A DNA stretch of 64,000 nucleotides from Echeneis naucrates (lineage: Eukaryota > Chordata > Actinopteri > Carangiformes > Echeneidae), in the NCBI RefSeq assembly GCF_900963305.1, contig NC_042520.1, positions 10,115,670 to 10,179,669 on the forward strand. Direction: 5' to 3'. The translations under genes and the position numbers were made by a program. Position 1 is the first letter of the stretch. Each line of letters begins with the position of its first letter. The notes beneath the pieces were generated by a model. It was not told the DNA's origin. It made no database searches and saw only the letters and a program-made list of their open reading frames with translations. This document shows, piece after piece, positions 24,492 to 34,426 of this stretch.

Positions 24492-25113
24492 AATCTATTT
24501 TAATCCAATGCAAATTGAGACAGCTGTGTGTAATGTCTGTTTACTTTGACTCCAGTGAGCTGCAGTCTTCCAGAACAGCAGACTGAACTGATGGAGGAGC
24601 TGCAGTATGTTGAGCTGCCTCAGGACCATGCGCAGACGCTCCTGCTGGAGTACAAAAACTGTGCTCGCAGGCTGCTTCCCCCCATCCCCAAACAGGAGAA
24701 GAAACACAGATTTCACAAGAAAAGACCCCAACGTTTTGGCCCTCCAACGTCACACAGGCTACTCAACATGCAGTCATGGAACCAGCACCCAAGATATGTG
24801 AGTCCCATGCAACTGTGAAATCCAGCGCAACATAGCAAACAGAACAACAATCACCATGTTGTCTTTACATGTTTACAGCTTCTCACCATGAAACACAATG
24901 GGACACAACCTCAATGCTCATGTGTTGTCATTAGATTGTGTAAAAACACATGAACTGTTACACAATGATTTTACTCATTGAGCATGAATTTGTTTGATCT
25001 TGACAGTCGCAATGGCACAAGAGTACATGAAATATGTGGTTTTTGTATCATTTACTTTTCAGGGGAACACGTCTTATCAGGACCAGAGCTACAACTACAA
25101 CAATTACTCATGA
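20947..25113 (+). CDS. hnrnpul2: heterogeneous nuclear ribonucleoprotein U-like 2, short form
   Basis: This nuclear RNA/DNA-binding protein family acts in RNA processing and DNA-damage signalling. Ten exons (20947-21329, 21890-21966, 22128-22370, 22509-22621, 22698-22964, 23360-23482, 23588-23689, 23965-24130, 24556-24797, 25063-25113) give 588 residues. An N-terminal SAP motif covers about residues 1-40 (LKVAELRSRLKEVGLDSRGL). A B30.2/SPRY domain spans about 153-340. A polynucleotide-kinase-like P-loop domain begins near 362, with Walker A GLPGSGKS at 367-374. NYILDQ, RRHKLKLF and VVVVFP match HNRNPU-family landmarks. The family call is firm; the paralogue call leans on human synteny with TMEM179B. 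Human HNRNPUL2 has 747 residues; the long Arg/Gly/Tyr-rich C-terminus is reduced here to a short Tyr/Asn tail ending NYNNYS. Confidence 0.88.
23146..23183. repeat. perfect 17-base inverted repeat with 4-base loop
   Basis: The arms 23146-23162 and 23167-23183 are exact reverse complements around AATC. The repeat lies in hnrnpul2 intron 5. Partial pairing fades immediately beyond the arms. Confidence 0.9.
24434..24488. repeat. (TA)n microsatellite
   Basis: About 27 uninterrupted TA units in hnrnpul2 intron 8, roughly 70 bases before the exon 9 acceptor. Confidence 0.95.
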
Positions 25114-25287
25114 AGAAACACATTCTGCTGCATGACCTGTGTTTACAAGGATGAGGAAAAGTCAAGAGAGACTACAAAGTTTATTTTGTACATCCTGCAA
25201 AGACCAATAGATGATAATTGGTAATGCAGATTTAAATCTTTTGAATGCAATTAAATTTTTTTAGTCAAAACATTTAAAAAAAACATT

Positions 25288-25293
25288 TTTATT
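25288..25293 (-). terminator. nudt22 polyadenylation signal (candidate)
   Basis: TTTATT on the plus strand reads AATAAA on the minus strand, about 125 bases after the nudt22 stop and inside the opposing hnrnpul2 3' UTR. Confidence 0.55.
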
Positions 25294-25379
25294 GTACAAT
25301 AATGTACAAACTGGGAAAAATATTCTGTATTTTTGATAAGTTTTATCAAAAGCATTGGCCAAAGAGTGTATAAAGTGCT

Positions 25380-25385
25380 AATAAA
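25380..25385 (+). terminator. hnrnpul2 polyadenylation signal
   Basis: AATAAA 267 bases after the hnrnpul2 stop and 31 bases before the nudt22 stop codon on the other strand, so the hnrnpul2 transcript should end near or within the last nudt22 coding exon. Confidence 0.6.
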
Positions 25386-25415
25386 CCTGAAATCTGAAAA
25401 AAATTGTGCATTGGA

Positions 25416-28400
25416 TCAATTTCCTGGTTGCCAGCTCCGTTCTCTCTCTGCGTCTGGTTTCACTGTCTGATAAAGCATCACAGCTCCTTTAGCGGAAGGA
25501 CACAGCTCCGTCCACAGAGAGCGGCTCCGGTCCAGCTGCAGCACCTCCTACAGAAACACAGGCAACCATCACTCACCTTCATTTTAAACATTTATACATT
25601 TGTAACTACAGCAAACTTACTCTTCTGCTGAGGAAGACGATATCTGTGGACTCGTGGGCCTCTGCTCCTCCTTCCCAGTACAACTTCCTGACTTCATCAG
25701 ACGTAAGTGAGCAACTGAGGACACAGATACCACTGACTCTGCATTATGTTACATATTATATTAGCTGTCTCCTATTATTTCATCTGAAACCACACTGATC
25801 TTGGTCAGGTCTCTGCAGGTTTTGTATAAACTTAAATCATAACAGACAGGGGCACTACGGTTTTTGTGTTACCGGGCTGATCTTCAAGCGATAACCATGT
25901 CAACTTAAAAAAAAAAAAAAATAGGGAGATTTGCGTTTTTTAACAAAATTCTAAACAGACTGTATGTAAAAATGTGTTCCTTTTTGTTTCACTTTTGTTG
26001 TTGTGTTTTGTTTTTACAGATCAATGATTACTTTATGTATCAGCTAGAGGGGGACAGAGCACATAACTTCACTACTTGAGCAAAAGTATTGCTGTCAAAT
26101 ATTAATCCAATACAAGTAAAAGTAGCTTCATCAAAATATTAAGTAAAAGTACAAAAGTATTTGATAAAATTAATTAAGTAAAATATTTAAAAAATACCTC
26201 AGGAAATGCAGTAAAGGAATTGTCATTACACAATTCACTGATACGATTCTGCTACAGAATCGTGTGTCTCTGTTATTCACCTTGATTAACAGACTGTTCT
26301 GTGTGCATGTCTAGTTCCTCCTCTGCCTCCTTTTATGACAGCACTTCTTGTCATAGATTCAGGGTGACTGGTATGAAAATTATGATTTATTTAAGTTGTT
26401 GGCATTATATTCACACTTTCCGACAAAGATATTGACAGCAAATTGAGTAGAAGTAGTACTCCACCGATTATGGAGAAATAATCCAGGTAGGATGAGGATT
26501 ATACATCATGGCCATATTCTTACCTGGAACACACACAAAAGTGTGCGTGTTACAAAAACAATTGCAATTAAAAACAATGAAGGAGTAAAGTTAGACTAGA
26601 CCAAAAGTAGCGAGTAAGGAGAGCATCAATAGAAATGTAGAAATTTTGTGAAGTGAAAGTTTCCCCCAAAAATAATACTCAGGTAAAGTACAGATACTCA
26701 AAAAAGTTTACTTCGTTACTGTCGACCCCTGTGTATCAGTCATTTTTCCAGTATCATGGTAGACCTGACAGTATTAATTTATTGTACTTGTATTAGTTTT
26801 AACATGAACACGCAGCTACAATTCAATACAAAGACTAAAATGAATGGAACTGGTACCTCACATAGAACTCTGCACTTGGTCTTCCAGCGCTGGTGTGATT
26901 CAGAGCAACACCCATGAGGACGGGCTCTCCGAGGCAGCTCAGGGGAACATTGACCTGGACGAGGGCAGAGAGGGTGGAACAAAGAAAGTGGACGGATAAC
27001 AGGGCTTGTTAATATTTTAGAAAAACTGAATGAAGTGAACGTTGTTTTAGATTTTCACTGTGCTTTCAATCTGGTTTATAAAAAAGGTACATAGTATAAC
27101 TCACATGACAGAGACACTGTCAGTATGAAATCTAATCCAACAGGCCCTGGGTTCATTTGGCGACCTATAAAGCTGTCAGACTGTACCGCTCTACACTTTC
27201 CCTAATTTTACTAAAATCTGTGAAATCAGATGCTTTTACTCTCTCAATCCATTTTGCCGGCATGAATTACTTAACATAATGCACACTGATAGTTTTACAG
27301 GTGAGTCAACCGAGCATATTAAATCCTGGCCGTCGGTCTGGGCTCTATCCCTTTTCCCTGTTTATTTTTTGACCCTTGCAGTGATTACACTCCTGACACT
27401 AACTCACTGTTGAATTAAATATCCATTGAAAATTGTTGGCAGCTGACTCTTGAGGCACATGTAGACAAATTCACCTCGTCTCTGATCTCAGCACACACAG
27501 ATTTGAAAAGCTCCGACACGACGGCCTCCCGCCTCTGCTGCATCATGACCATGCTGATGTCCTCACACACCGCCTGAAGACAGCAATGATGGTGTCAGTA
27601 ACATATCAGCCACATTCGTCAGTCATTCTTTTTTTTTTTTTTTTATTCCTCCCCACCTTTGGCTCTGGGTGACCTCCCGGGATGTCCAGCAGCCCGCCTG
27701 CCTCTGCCACACTCTGGCTCCTCCTGATCAACACCACTTGTCCGTTGTCTGTACACAAGATGGCACCCACACCCAGAGGCTGAGCCAGAAATGCTAAAGG
27801 ATCAGCAAACTCCTCTTCTCCACGCTGACGAAGCTCTGCAACTCTGCAAGACCAGTTGGTCCCTAAGTAGTCCTTGTAGCATGTAAGGCCCAGTCTGAGA
27901 GTGAGGAGAGGCCCTGTGTGTTCGTCATGCGTGTCAGCTGCTCTACAAGCAGATAACGCTTGAGCTGGTTTGCTTTCTGTCTGTTGGATGACGCTTGCAT
28001 TTTCTATGTGATTTTTAGATGCGTTTCTTGGCTCTGCTCTGAGTGTTTCTGTTCTGTGTTCTGTGTTCTGAGTATCATCATGCAGGGGATCAGAATCAAA
28101 AGTTAAATCTTCCAGTCTCTTGCTGCCGTTCTGATCCTGCACACAGTCTGAAGAAGCTACTTTGGATGAGTGAGTGCAGGGATGATGTTCAGAAGCACAG
28201 GATGAGGGGGAACAGTGGGACGACACCAGGCAGAAAGAGTGCAGTCTGAATTTGGCTTCATTGAAAAGCCACGGCTCCTTGGACACCCGCTCTGTCCACA
28301 CGTCCTCTATGTGACGCTCCAGTGCCGAATCTGTCTGCCTGTTAAATCTGAAGAAAAACAGACTAATGAGAGAGCTGCAATTACATTCTGTCCACTGCCA

Positions 28401-28778
28401 ATTGCTGTATGATGTTACAACTACTGATTGTATAAATGCATATGCACATCTAACCAGTCTGACGTTTTCTAGACAAAAATTAATAATGGAGTAAATAATC
28501 TATAGCAAAAATAACCATAATCCGCAAACTGTTTTGCACTCTCTTTACCAAGTACAAGTTAAAGTAAATCCACTACAGGTCCCTTTGGTATAGTCCCACA
28601 CATTCAGTATCACCAATGTAGAAAACATACTTCACATTGCTAAGGACTTTATTTGAAGCCAGTTCAGAGAGGGGCATTTTTGTTCCTACCTTTCAGACAA
28701 CTCAACTTGTACTTGAGACTCCAGCAGCCCTTTAGAGTGTTTAAAATCTGCCAGCACAGACACCTCAGGATCCGTCAT
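25416..28778 (-). CDS. nudt22: NUDT22, UDP-glucose/UDP-galactose hydrolase
   Basis: An atypical Nudix hydrolase that splits UDP-glucose or UDP-galactose into UMP and the sugar 1-phosphate with Mg2+. Six exons (28778-28690, 28347-27657, 27573-27475, 26954-26857, 25714-25621, 25547-25416) give 400 residues. Family landmarks are: MTDPEVSVL at the start, [13 protein letters not shown] (55-67), [16 protein letters not shown], the degenerate Nudix helix [28 protein letters not shown], and [13 protein letters not shown] near the end. Human NUDT22 has 303 residues. The excess is mostly a Ser/Thr/His/Glu-rich stretch at about 72-176, all inside exon 2. The intron after exon 4 is about 1.1 kb and holds a mobile-element fossil. 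The gene sits next to dnajc4 and vegfb as at human 11q13.1. Its tail overlaps that of hnrnpul2. Confidence 0.93.
26050..26740. repeat. degenerate AAGTA/TACTT-rich dispersed fish repeat
   Basis: This part of nudt22 intron 4 has the AAGTAAAAGTACAAAAGTA left portion and the GTAAAGTACAGATACTCAA..TTACTTCGTTACTGT right portion of a non-coding repeat that I know to be very common in teleosts. It is degenerate, with no coding capacity. A 9-base hairpin (ACGATTCTG/CAGAATCGT) lies at about 26,243-26,263. Its class (probably a non-autonomous DNA element) is uncertain. Confidence 0.5.
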
Positions 28779-30440
28779 CTCCACAGATTCTCAAAGTCTT
28801 CACTTCACTCACAGCAATCCGGCTTTAAGTCATGAGACTTCTGGATGTTCCCTTGTGAAAGTTACACACAAAATGTAGTCATTGATAAGATAGTAGTAAT
28901 AAAAATAATAGTAATCATTTTTCGTACACCCTTACAAAGAATACAAAAGACACATCCACAGGGGATTTTAGACAAACCGTGGAAACACGTTCTATAAATA
29001 ATTTTGCAGTGACACAACTACCACAATAACAAACACAGGCGCAAGCAAGTCTAGAGAAAATGTATAGATGATATTAACAAAGCGTAAGTTCATATAGGAA
29101 AATATGACGACAGAATATTAAACAAAAAAGATAAAAAATATGGACAAGCTTTTAAAATTTAAATACAATGACTTGTTTTTACAGGTAAACCTAATCTGAC
29201 CTCCCTCCACTAACACAGACACACTAACTCATCGCTAACAAGCTTGAAATCAAGTCAAAATTCAGATGCTGCAAATAAACTTTACAAACACGATATCATT
29301 GTCTCTAATGATAAAAGCACTGGACATATGGATTATACAATTTAATTCCAGTTTTCAATGACAATAAAAATTGTAAAAATAAATAAATAAATAAATAAAA
29401 AATAATAAAAAATAATCAAATCTTGAAATTGGTATTGTATTTCAGTTGTATTAAATTGCAAGTATACCATTTAAATGCATTTATTTGCTATGTGCACATT
29501 TAACTCTTTTATAGAACTAAATATATAAGCTTATATATGACTCTATATGATGACTTTTTCATATGATACAGATATAGATTATTGTTTAATGCCTGTAATT
29601 ATCATTATTATTTTATCACTTCCTCCCCATTTTATATTCATTTGCTTCATTTCTGGCTGAAAATCAGCTGTTTGTATAAAACACTTAATGTCCATAGACT
29701 TCATACATAAGAAAAATGAAACAAACAAGCAACCACAGTTGGTTGTTGGAACATCTGTAGTTTATTTTCCCCAAAGCCACAGCTTTGGTGGATCAAAGAC
29801 TGATTTTGGTCGTGAGATCCAAGTTTAAGGACACATCTCGTGTTTGTAAGTCGGTTGAAGTCGATCCAGGAGCCAATACCGTGATAAACGTCCCTTATCA
29901 CAAAACTACCAGAAATAACCAGATTTAGACTATTTCTTACCTTCCTGGTAGCAAATATCCGCAAAACAGAGCAGTTTCTTCCTCTTTCTCCGGCAGGTTG
30001 CACACCCGTTTATTTATCTCCATCTAGTGACGGACAGCACGAACAGCTCTTTTACTGAGCTGATAAAATACTGTTCAGGTTATGTGACCGACCAGAAAAA
30101 GAAAAGAAACACAGGGAATACGTGCATGCATGCACTGAATTTATAAATCTGCTGCAATTAAAAGTGCAATATTTCTCTCTGAAAAAAACAGTAAATAGCA
30201 CTACATTATAAATGCTGTAATTTTCCTTAAATAAATTTAGTTTCATTTAACTTGCCTTAGGTAAACGATTGTAGATATTATTTAATGCTGAATTTATTGT
30301 ACACTTGTAGTGTACATAACATTACATAAATCACCTCTGCGGGGGGAACATGGGGGTCACACGGTTAGAATCCCGGAGGAACAAGTACGTGCAGAGGCGT
30401 GTTACCTAAAATAAACATGACACTTCCGCTACATATAGTA
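28779..30440. other. nudt22 5' region; candidate noncoding first exon
   Basis: Upstream of the nudt22 ATG. A good minus-strand donor (GAAG/GTAAGAA, donor GT at 29940-29939) suggests a noncoding first exon running from about 30,010 down to 29941, which would splice to an acceptor shortly upstream of the ATG (candidate TCCAG near 28,840). The intervening sequence is AT-rich, with an AAAT repeat at about 29,375-29,400. Nothing else recognised. Confidence 0.4.
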
Positions 30441-30441
30441 A

Positions 30442-31190
30442 GTAGTGATGGGAGGTTCTGCTCTTTTTACTGACTCGGGTCTTTTAATCTCGTTCAGTAA
30501 AATGAACTAATCCTTTTTCAAGTCATTCATTTCGTTCATTTGAGCCAGTGTTGTGCTGTAGCTGTCATTTGAGTAATGACTGAAAAACACTGAAGAGCAG
30601 CATGATTTGCTTCACTTGACATATAATACACAAGTTTGCTTTTGTTAAACTATTGAGCAGCCTTTTGGGCCAAAGCCTACTGAAGTTGAAATGACTGATT
30701 ATTTCCCGGTAGGAGAGCGCTCCACCTATCTTTAAGAAGTTTTCATTCTGTGACGGCTGTTCACGTTAGCCTGCCTGGTCACCGAAGACCTGTAGTTTAT
30801 GAATTCATTCCAAAGGAAAGGCTAATTAAACATCCATCCCCTGGCTACACAGGTAAAGAACACAACACCTGACGACCCGTGAGTCATGGGTTAGGGTTAG
30901 TCATGAATGAATCATGAGTCATGAATGAATCATGAGTCATGAATGAATCACTTATTTCTACACTGAGCCTGCACAGTGGCCATGAGACAAGTGAATGAGA
31001 GACTGTGGAGTCTGGCCTAGTCTCTAGTCTCTATAGAGGGGGTCCGGTCTGGGGGGTCAGGTCCAGTCTGGAGGGATCAAACTTTGGGCTTTGGCCCAAA
31101 TGGGTGCTCAATAGTGTAACAAAAGCAAACTTGTGTATTATATGCCGACTGAAGCAAACCATGTTGCTCTTCTACACTGTTTCAGTTCCT
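30442..31190. mobile_element. hAT-like non-autonomous element fossil with long inverted arms
   Basis: The left end GTAGTGATGGGAGGTTC, followed by CTGACTCGGGTCTTTT and CAGTAAAATGAAC, matches hAT-type MITE ends common in fish. Inside, 30578-30677 and 31087-31187 are inverted copies of each other, most positions matching (for example ATATAATACACAAGTTTGCT in both orientations), separated by about 410 bases. The spacer includes an 18-base tandem repeat. There is no transposase. The right boundary is uncertain because the hAT-like end is seen only on the left. It ends about 280 bases before the dnajc4 promoter. Confidence 0.6.
30903..30950. repeat. 18-base tandem repeat carrying TGAGTCA
   Basis: Two full and one partial copies of ATGAATGAATCATGAGTC. 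Each full copy forms a TGAGTCA (AP-1 consensus) at its junction. It lies in the spacer of the palindromic element. Confidence 0.9.
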
Positions 31191-31469
31191 TGATTAGTTG
31201 TTGAATCCATGTATTTCTTTTGTGTATCAATATTTCTGTGTTCATACACACAGTTCTCTTTTTTCCTGTTTTCCCAGTTAATTAAATAAAAAGTTAACAG
31301 TATGTTATTTGGATGCTTGTTTTGCTCTTTCCAATTTTTCGTCTTTCTCGCTTTGAAAATCAACAAAATACTCAATTTTCCCATGCTTTTTTTTGTGTGT
31401 GTGCAGAAGTATTTAACTGAATTTCAAAATAGATCACTTTCTTCTTTTATTTTTTCTTTGAAGGAAAGC

Positions 31470-31561
31470 GCCTCTTCTTCCGGTTTAGCTTCCGGTGCCT
31501 TGATGGCGGACTTTATGTAAGAGCTCCAGCTCCGCTGTTGTGAAACTGCTGCCTGCTGCAG
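31470..31561 (+). promoter_or_regulatory. dnajc4 promoter and noncoding first exon
   Basis: Two ETS-type CTTCCGG motifs at 31477-31483 and 31489-31495, then GATGGCGGA (YY1-like) at 31502, and a donor CAG/GTATG at 31561. This is the typical layout of a TATA-less housekeeping promoter with a short noncoding exon. A five-codon frame beginning at 31503 could be an upstream ORF if transcription starts before it. Confidence 0.55.
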
Positions 31562-31728
31562 GTATGTCGCTTTTAATCGCTAATGTTTTGTTTGGTCTGT
31601 TTGTGTTTAATAGATGATTATAATATAATTTCATTGCCATCAAACCAGATACAGAAACGTTAGCAGCAGGAAGTTAGCTAACCACTGCTAACACCGGACG
31701 GACAACAGCAGAAAGTGTTTGTCCCTGA

Positions 31729-31860
31729 TGTGTCCTGCTGTCTCCCTTGGGTGTCTTATTGTGTCTCCCGCTGTCTCCCTTGGGTGTCTTATTGTGTCTC
31801 CTGCTGTCTTCCTTGGGTGTCTTATTGTGTCTCCTGCTGTCTTCCTTGGGTGTCTGGCTG
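31729..31860. repeat. 33-base minisatellite, four copies
   Basis: Four consecutive 33-base units (31729-31761, 31762-31794, 31795-31827, 31828-31860) differing by a few bases, in the first intron of dnajc4. Because 33 is a multiple of three, frames stay open through it on both strands, which makes spurious repeat-peptide ORFs. Confidence 0.95.
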
Positions 31861-32419
31861 TTTTTAGTACTATTACACATGTGAAGAACCAGCAGACGGT
31901 ACAGCCGCTGAAAGTGACTGTAAATCTGCATCGTTCAGCTCCGATCATACAGAGTTGAAAAGGTTCCCAATAACACACCTGTGTGTTTTTGTGTGTGTTT
32001 GTGTGACACCATTTCAGCCTCTCCTCTGTTGTGGTTCTCTGATAGGTCACGTGTGAGCAGATGAGTCCGCTGACTCAGTCGTTTTCACTGGAAACACTGA
32101 AAGGTACTGCCAGAAAGCAATCTTCAGGTTATCAGGACAACATAGGTAAAGCAAGAATTATACCAGATAAATAAAAAAAATGGATTATAAAAAAATAAAA
32201 AATGAATGAGTAATTTATGTCCAGTGTCAGGGACTTTTCTTTGAGACATTTGCAGATGTCAGCCTCAGAGTCCTGATGTGTAATTTCTGAAGACACTGCA
32301 GCACATGTCTTGGGTTTGGAGATTGTAGTTGCTTTTCACATGTTTTTGCTCCCCTGTCTTTGTAACATGGATACAGTTAAAATCTGCACAGATCTGAGGA
32401 ACTTGGGAAATCTCCCATC

Positions 32420-34426
32420 ATGCAGTTGGAGTCTCAGTTGCGACTCTGCCTGTGGTGCTGCAAGAGTGGGCTGCGTCTGTTCTCAACCAGCTCTGCGCAC
32501 AGGTAGGGGTGTGTGAGTGTGCGCCTGTTTAATGTAATCACAATTCAGGAGCCTGATTGTGGTAATCTATTCAGCTTTGCACAGATTTGATAATGTATCA
32601 TTTGTAATTTTTGCTTTCTTACCACAGAAAAGCTGTGAACTATTATGATCTCCTCGGAGTCAAATCTGATGCCACTTTGGAGCAAATTAAAGAAGCCTTT
32701 TTTAACAAATCTAAGAAGGTATTGCCCTTTTTGTATGAATATAGTGTATTTACAAAAAATGTCTGACCACTTGAGGGCAGCCTTTCTCAGCCTTGTTTGT
32801 GGTTGTTAACTGTTCCCACAGTGGGCTTCCTGACTGTTTGTTTTCATTCTGTGGCTTCCAGTGTAAATATGGATGGACATGTGTATTTACCTTGGGGTTT
32901 AACATAATTGAGGGTTGAGGCAAGTCACCCTACAGAGAGAGAGAAAAAAAAGTTAAAGATAAAGTAAGAACATTTTTTGTTTATTTAGGTATTTTCTGTC
33001 CTGATAACCTCAAACCAACCCCACAGAGTCTTGGTTGTACAGTTGACTTTGTTAACCTCATCCTTACTGACCTCCTCCTCCCATGTTACTGTAGATGCAC
33101 CCAGACAAAGATCCATCAAACCCAACACTGCATGGCCAGTTTGTGGAGCTAAACGAAGCCTATCGAGTACTGAGCAAAGAGTGGAGCAGGAAAGAGTACG
33201 ACTTCAAAATTCAACATAGATACAGCGGAGGGCAAACCTTCAGATCTGCCTCTGGTCACACCACCTACAGATCCGGGTAAGGATACACACAGTCTGTCAG
33301 TTTGTGCTTGTTGAAATACACTGGAAGAGCACACAGTATCTTATGTCTTGACTCTGATTTTATTGTTGTACTGTCTGTCCATGCTCTGTGTTACTAATCA
33401 TGATCCTTCTTCAACTACTTCACCTGCAGTGCAGACACCCATGAGAACAGTCGTTACTGGGAACAGTTTCATCATTCTGGTCCCGCTCAGATGAGGACGG
33501 AGGAGAGGCAGAAGAGGAGTAGGAGGAATTTCCGCCTGGTGGGCTACTGTATCTTAGGCATGGTGTTGAGCTTAGGAGCCCATATAGTCTTCTTCAGGTA
33601 AAAACCTTACACAATGGTACTTGCTGTACATGTGTTAAACTATTCATTTTCAGAGGTGAATGCGAAAAAAAAAATATATATATATATATTATTTTGATGA
33701 GATCCAAAGTAAAGTAATTGCTGCACATAGACAACCAGCGTAAAGAGGAAACAATCCTCCACTATGTTTCCAGTGTAGTCTCTATTTCACTTTCAGTTAT
33801 TTTCCCCTCATTGCAGTATTGAATTTTGTTTGTTGAACATTTACAGCCAGATGAATGCGTTTTTTGTGGTCACGTCCCTTTGCCATATGTCTTCGCACAA
33901 CTTGAGGGCTTGTGTCATTGTATTTGTTTTCACACACCAACTCGGTGCCAGTTCTGTTTGTGGAGATTCACTTCTTTATGGTCTGAAGAGCTGTTATAAC
34001 AGCTGTACAAACTCATAAATACAACTGTGCATACAGAGTGCCTGCAGAGTTTCAGGTCAAGCCAAGTCGGTGTGTTACGATTCTTGCCACTCAGATGTCT
34101 TGTTCTATTCTTTCAGTAAAGTGGAAGACATGCACAAGAAATTCATGGACGAGAAAGATAGAATCATCACACAAATTTATAATGACTCCAAAGAAAGAGC
34201 AAGGTGAGTGGTTCAAGTTCCAGAGTTACTTGTCTTCTCTTTGATGCCACATTTGGCTTCGAACTGAAAATATTTCTGATGTTTCAATATGAAGCTGATT
34301 CTGAAGGTGTCATCTCTGCTGTTTTCAAGAGTCAACGGTTTTAAGAAACAAACCGAAATCCTCCGACACAAACATGCTGAGTTCCTGGAGAAATACAGAA
34401 ATGCCAACAGTGGAGATGACAAGTAG
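32420..34426 (+). CDS. dnajc4: DnaJ homolog subfamily C member 4
   Basis: A membrane-anchored J-domain co-chaperone of Hsp70; its client is not established. Six coding exons (32420-32502, 32628-32718, 33095-33276, 33430-33597, 34117-34203, 34330-34426) give 235 residues against 241 in human. The N-terminus is basic and Cys/Leu-rich, possibly a targeting sequence. The J domain starts NYYDLLGVKSDA at about 32; the HPD motif is H60-P61-D62, opening exon 4, and it continues FVELNEAYRVLS. A single hydrophobic helix lies at about 153-174 (GYCILGMVLSLGAHIVFF), followed by the conserved HKKFMDEKDRIITQIYND. The chosen ATG is the first in frame within an exon whose last codon is split to the next. Noncoding exon 1 is near 31.5 kb. 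Neighbours nudt22 and vegfb match the human order. Confidence 0.93.

Noticed and set aside
31674-32050. Repeat-peptide frames (PKEDSRRHNKT) on the minus strand
   Set aside because: They are a direct result of the 33-base minisatellite; no exon structure supports them.
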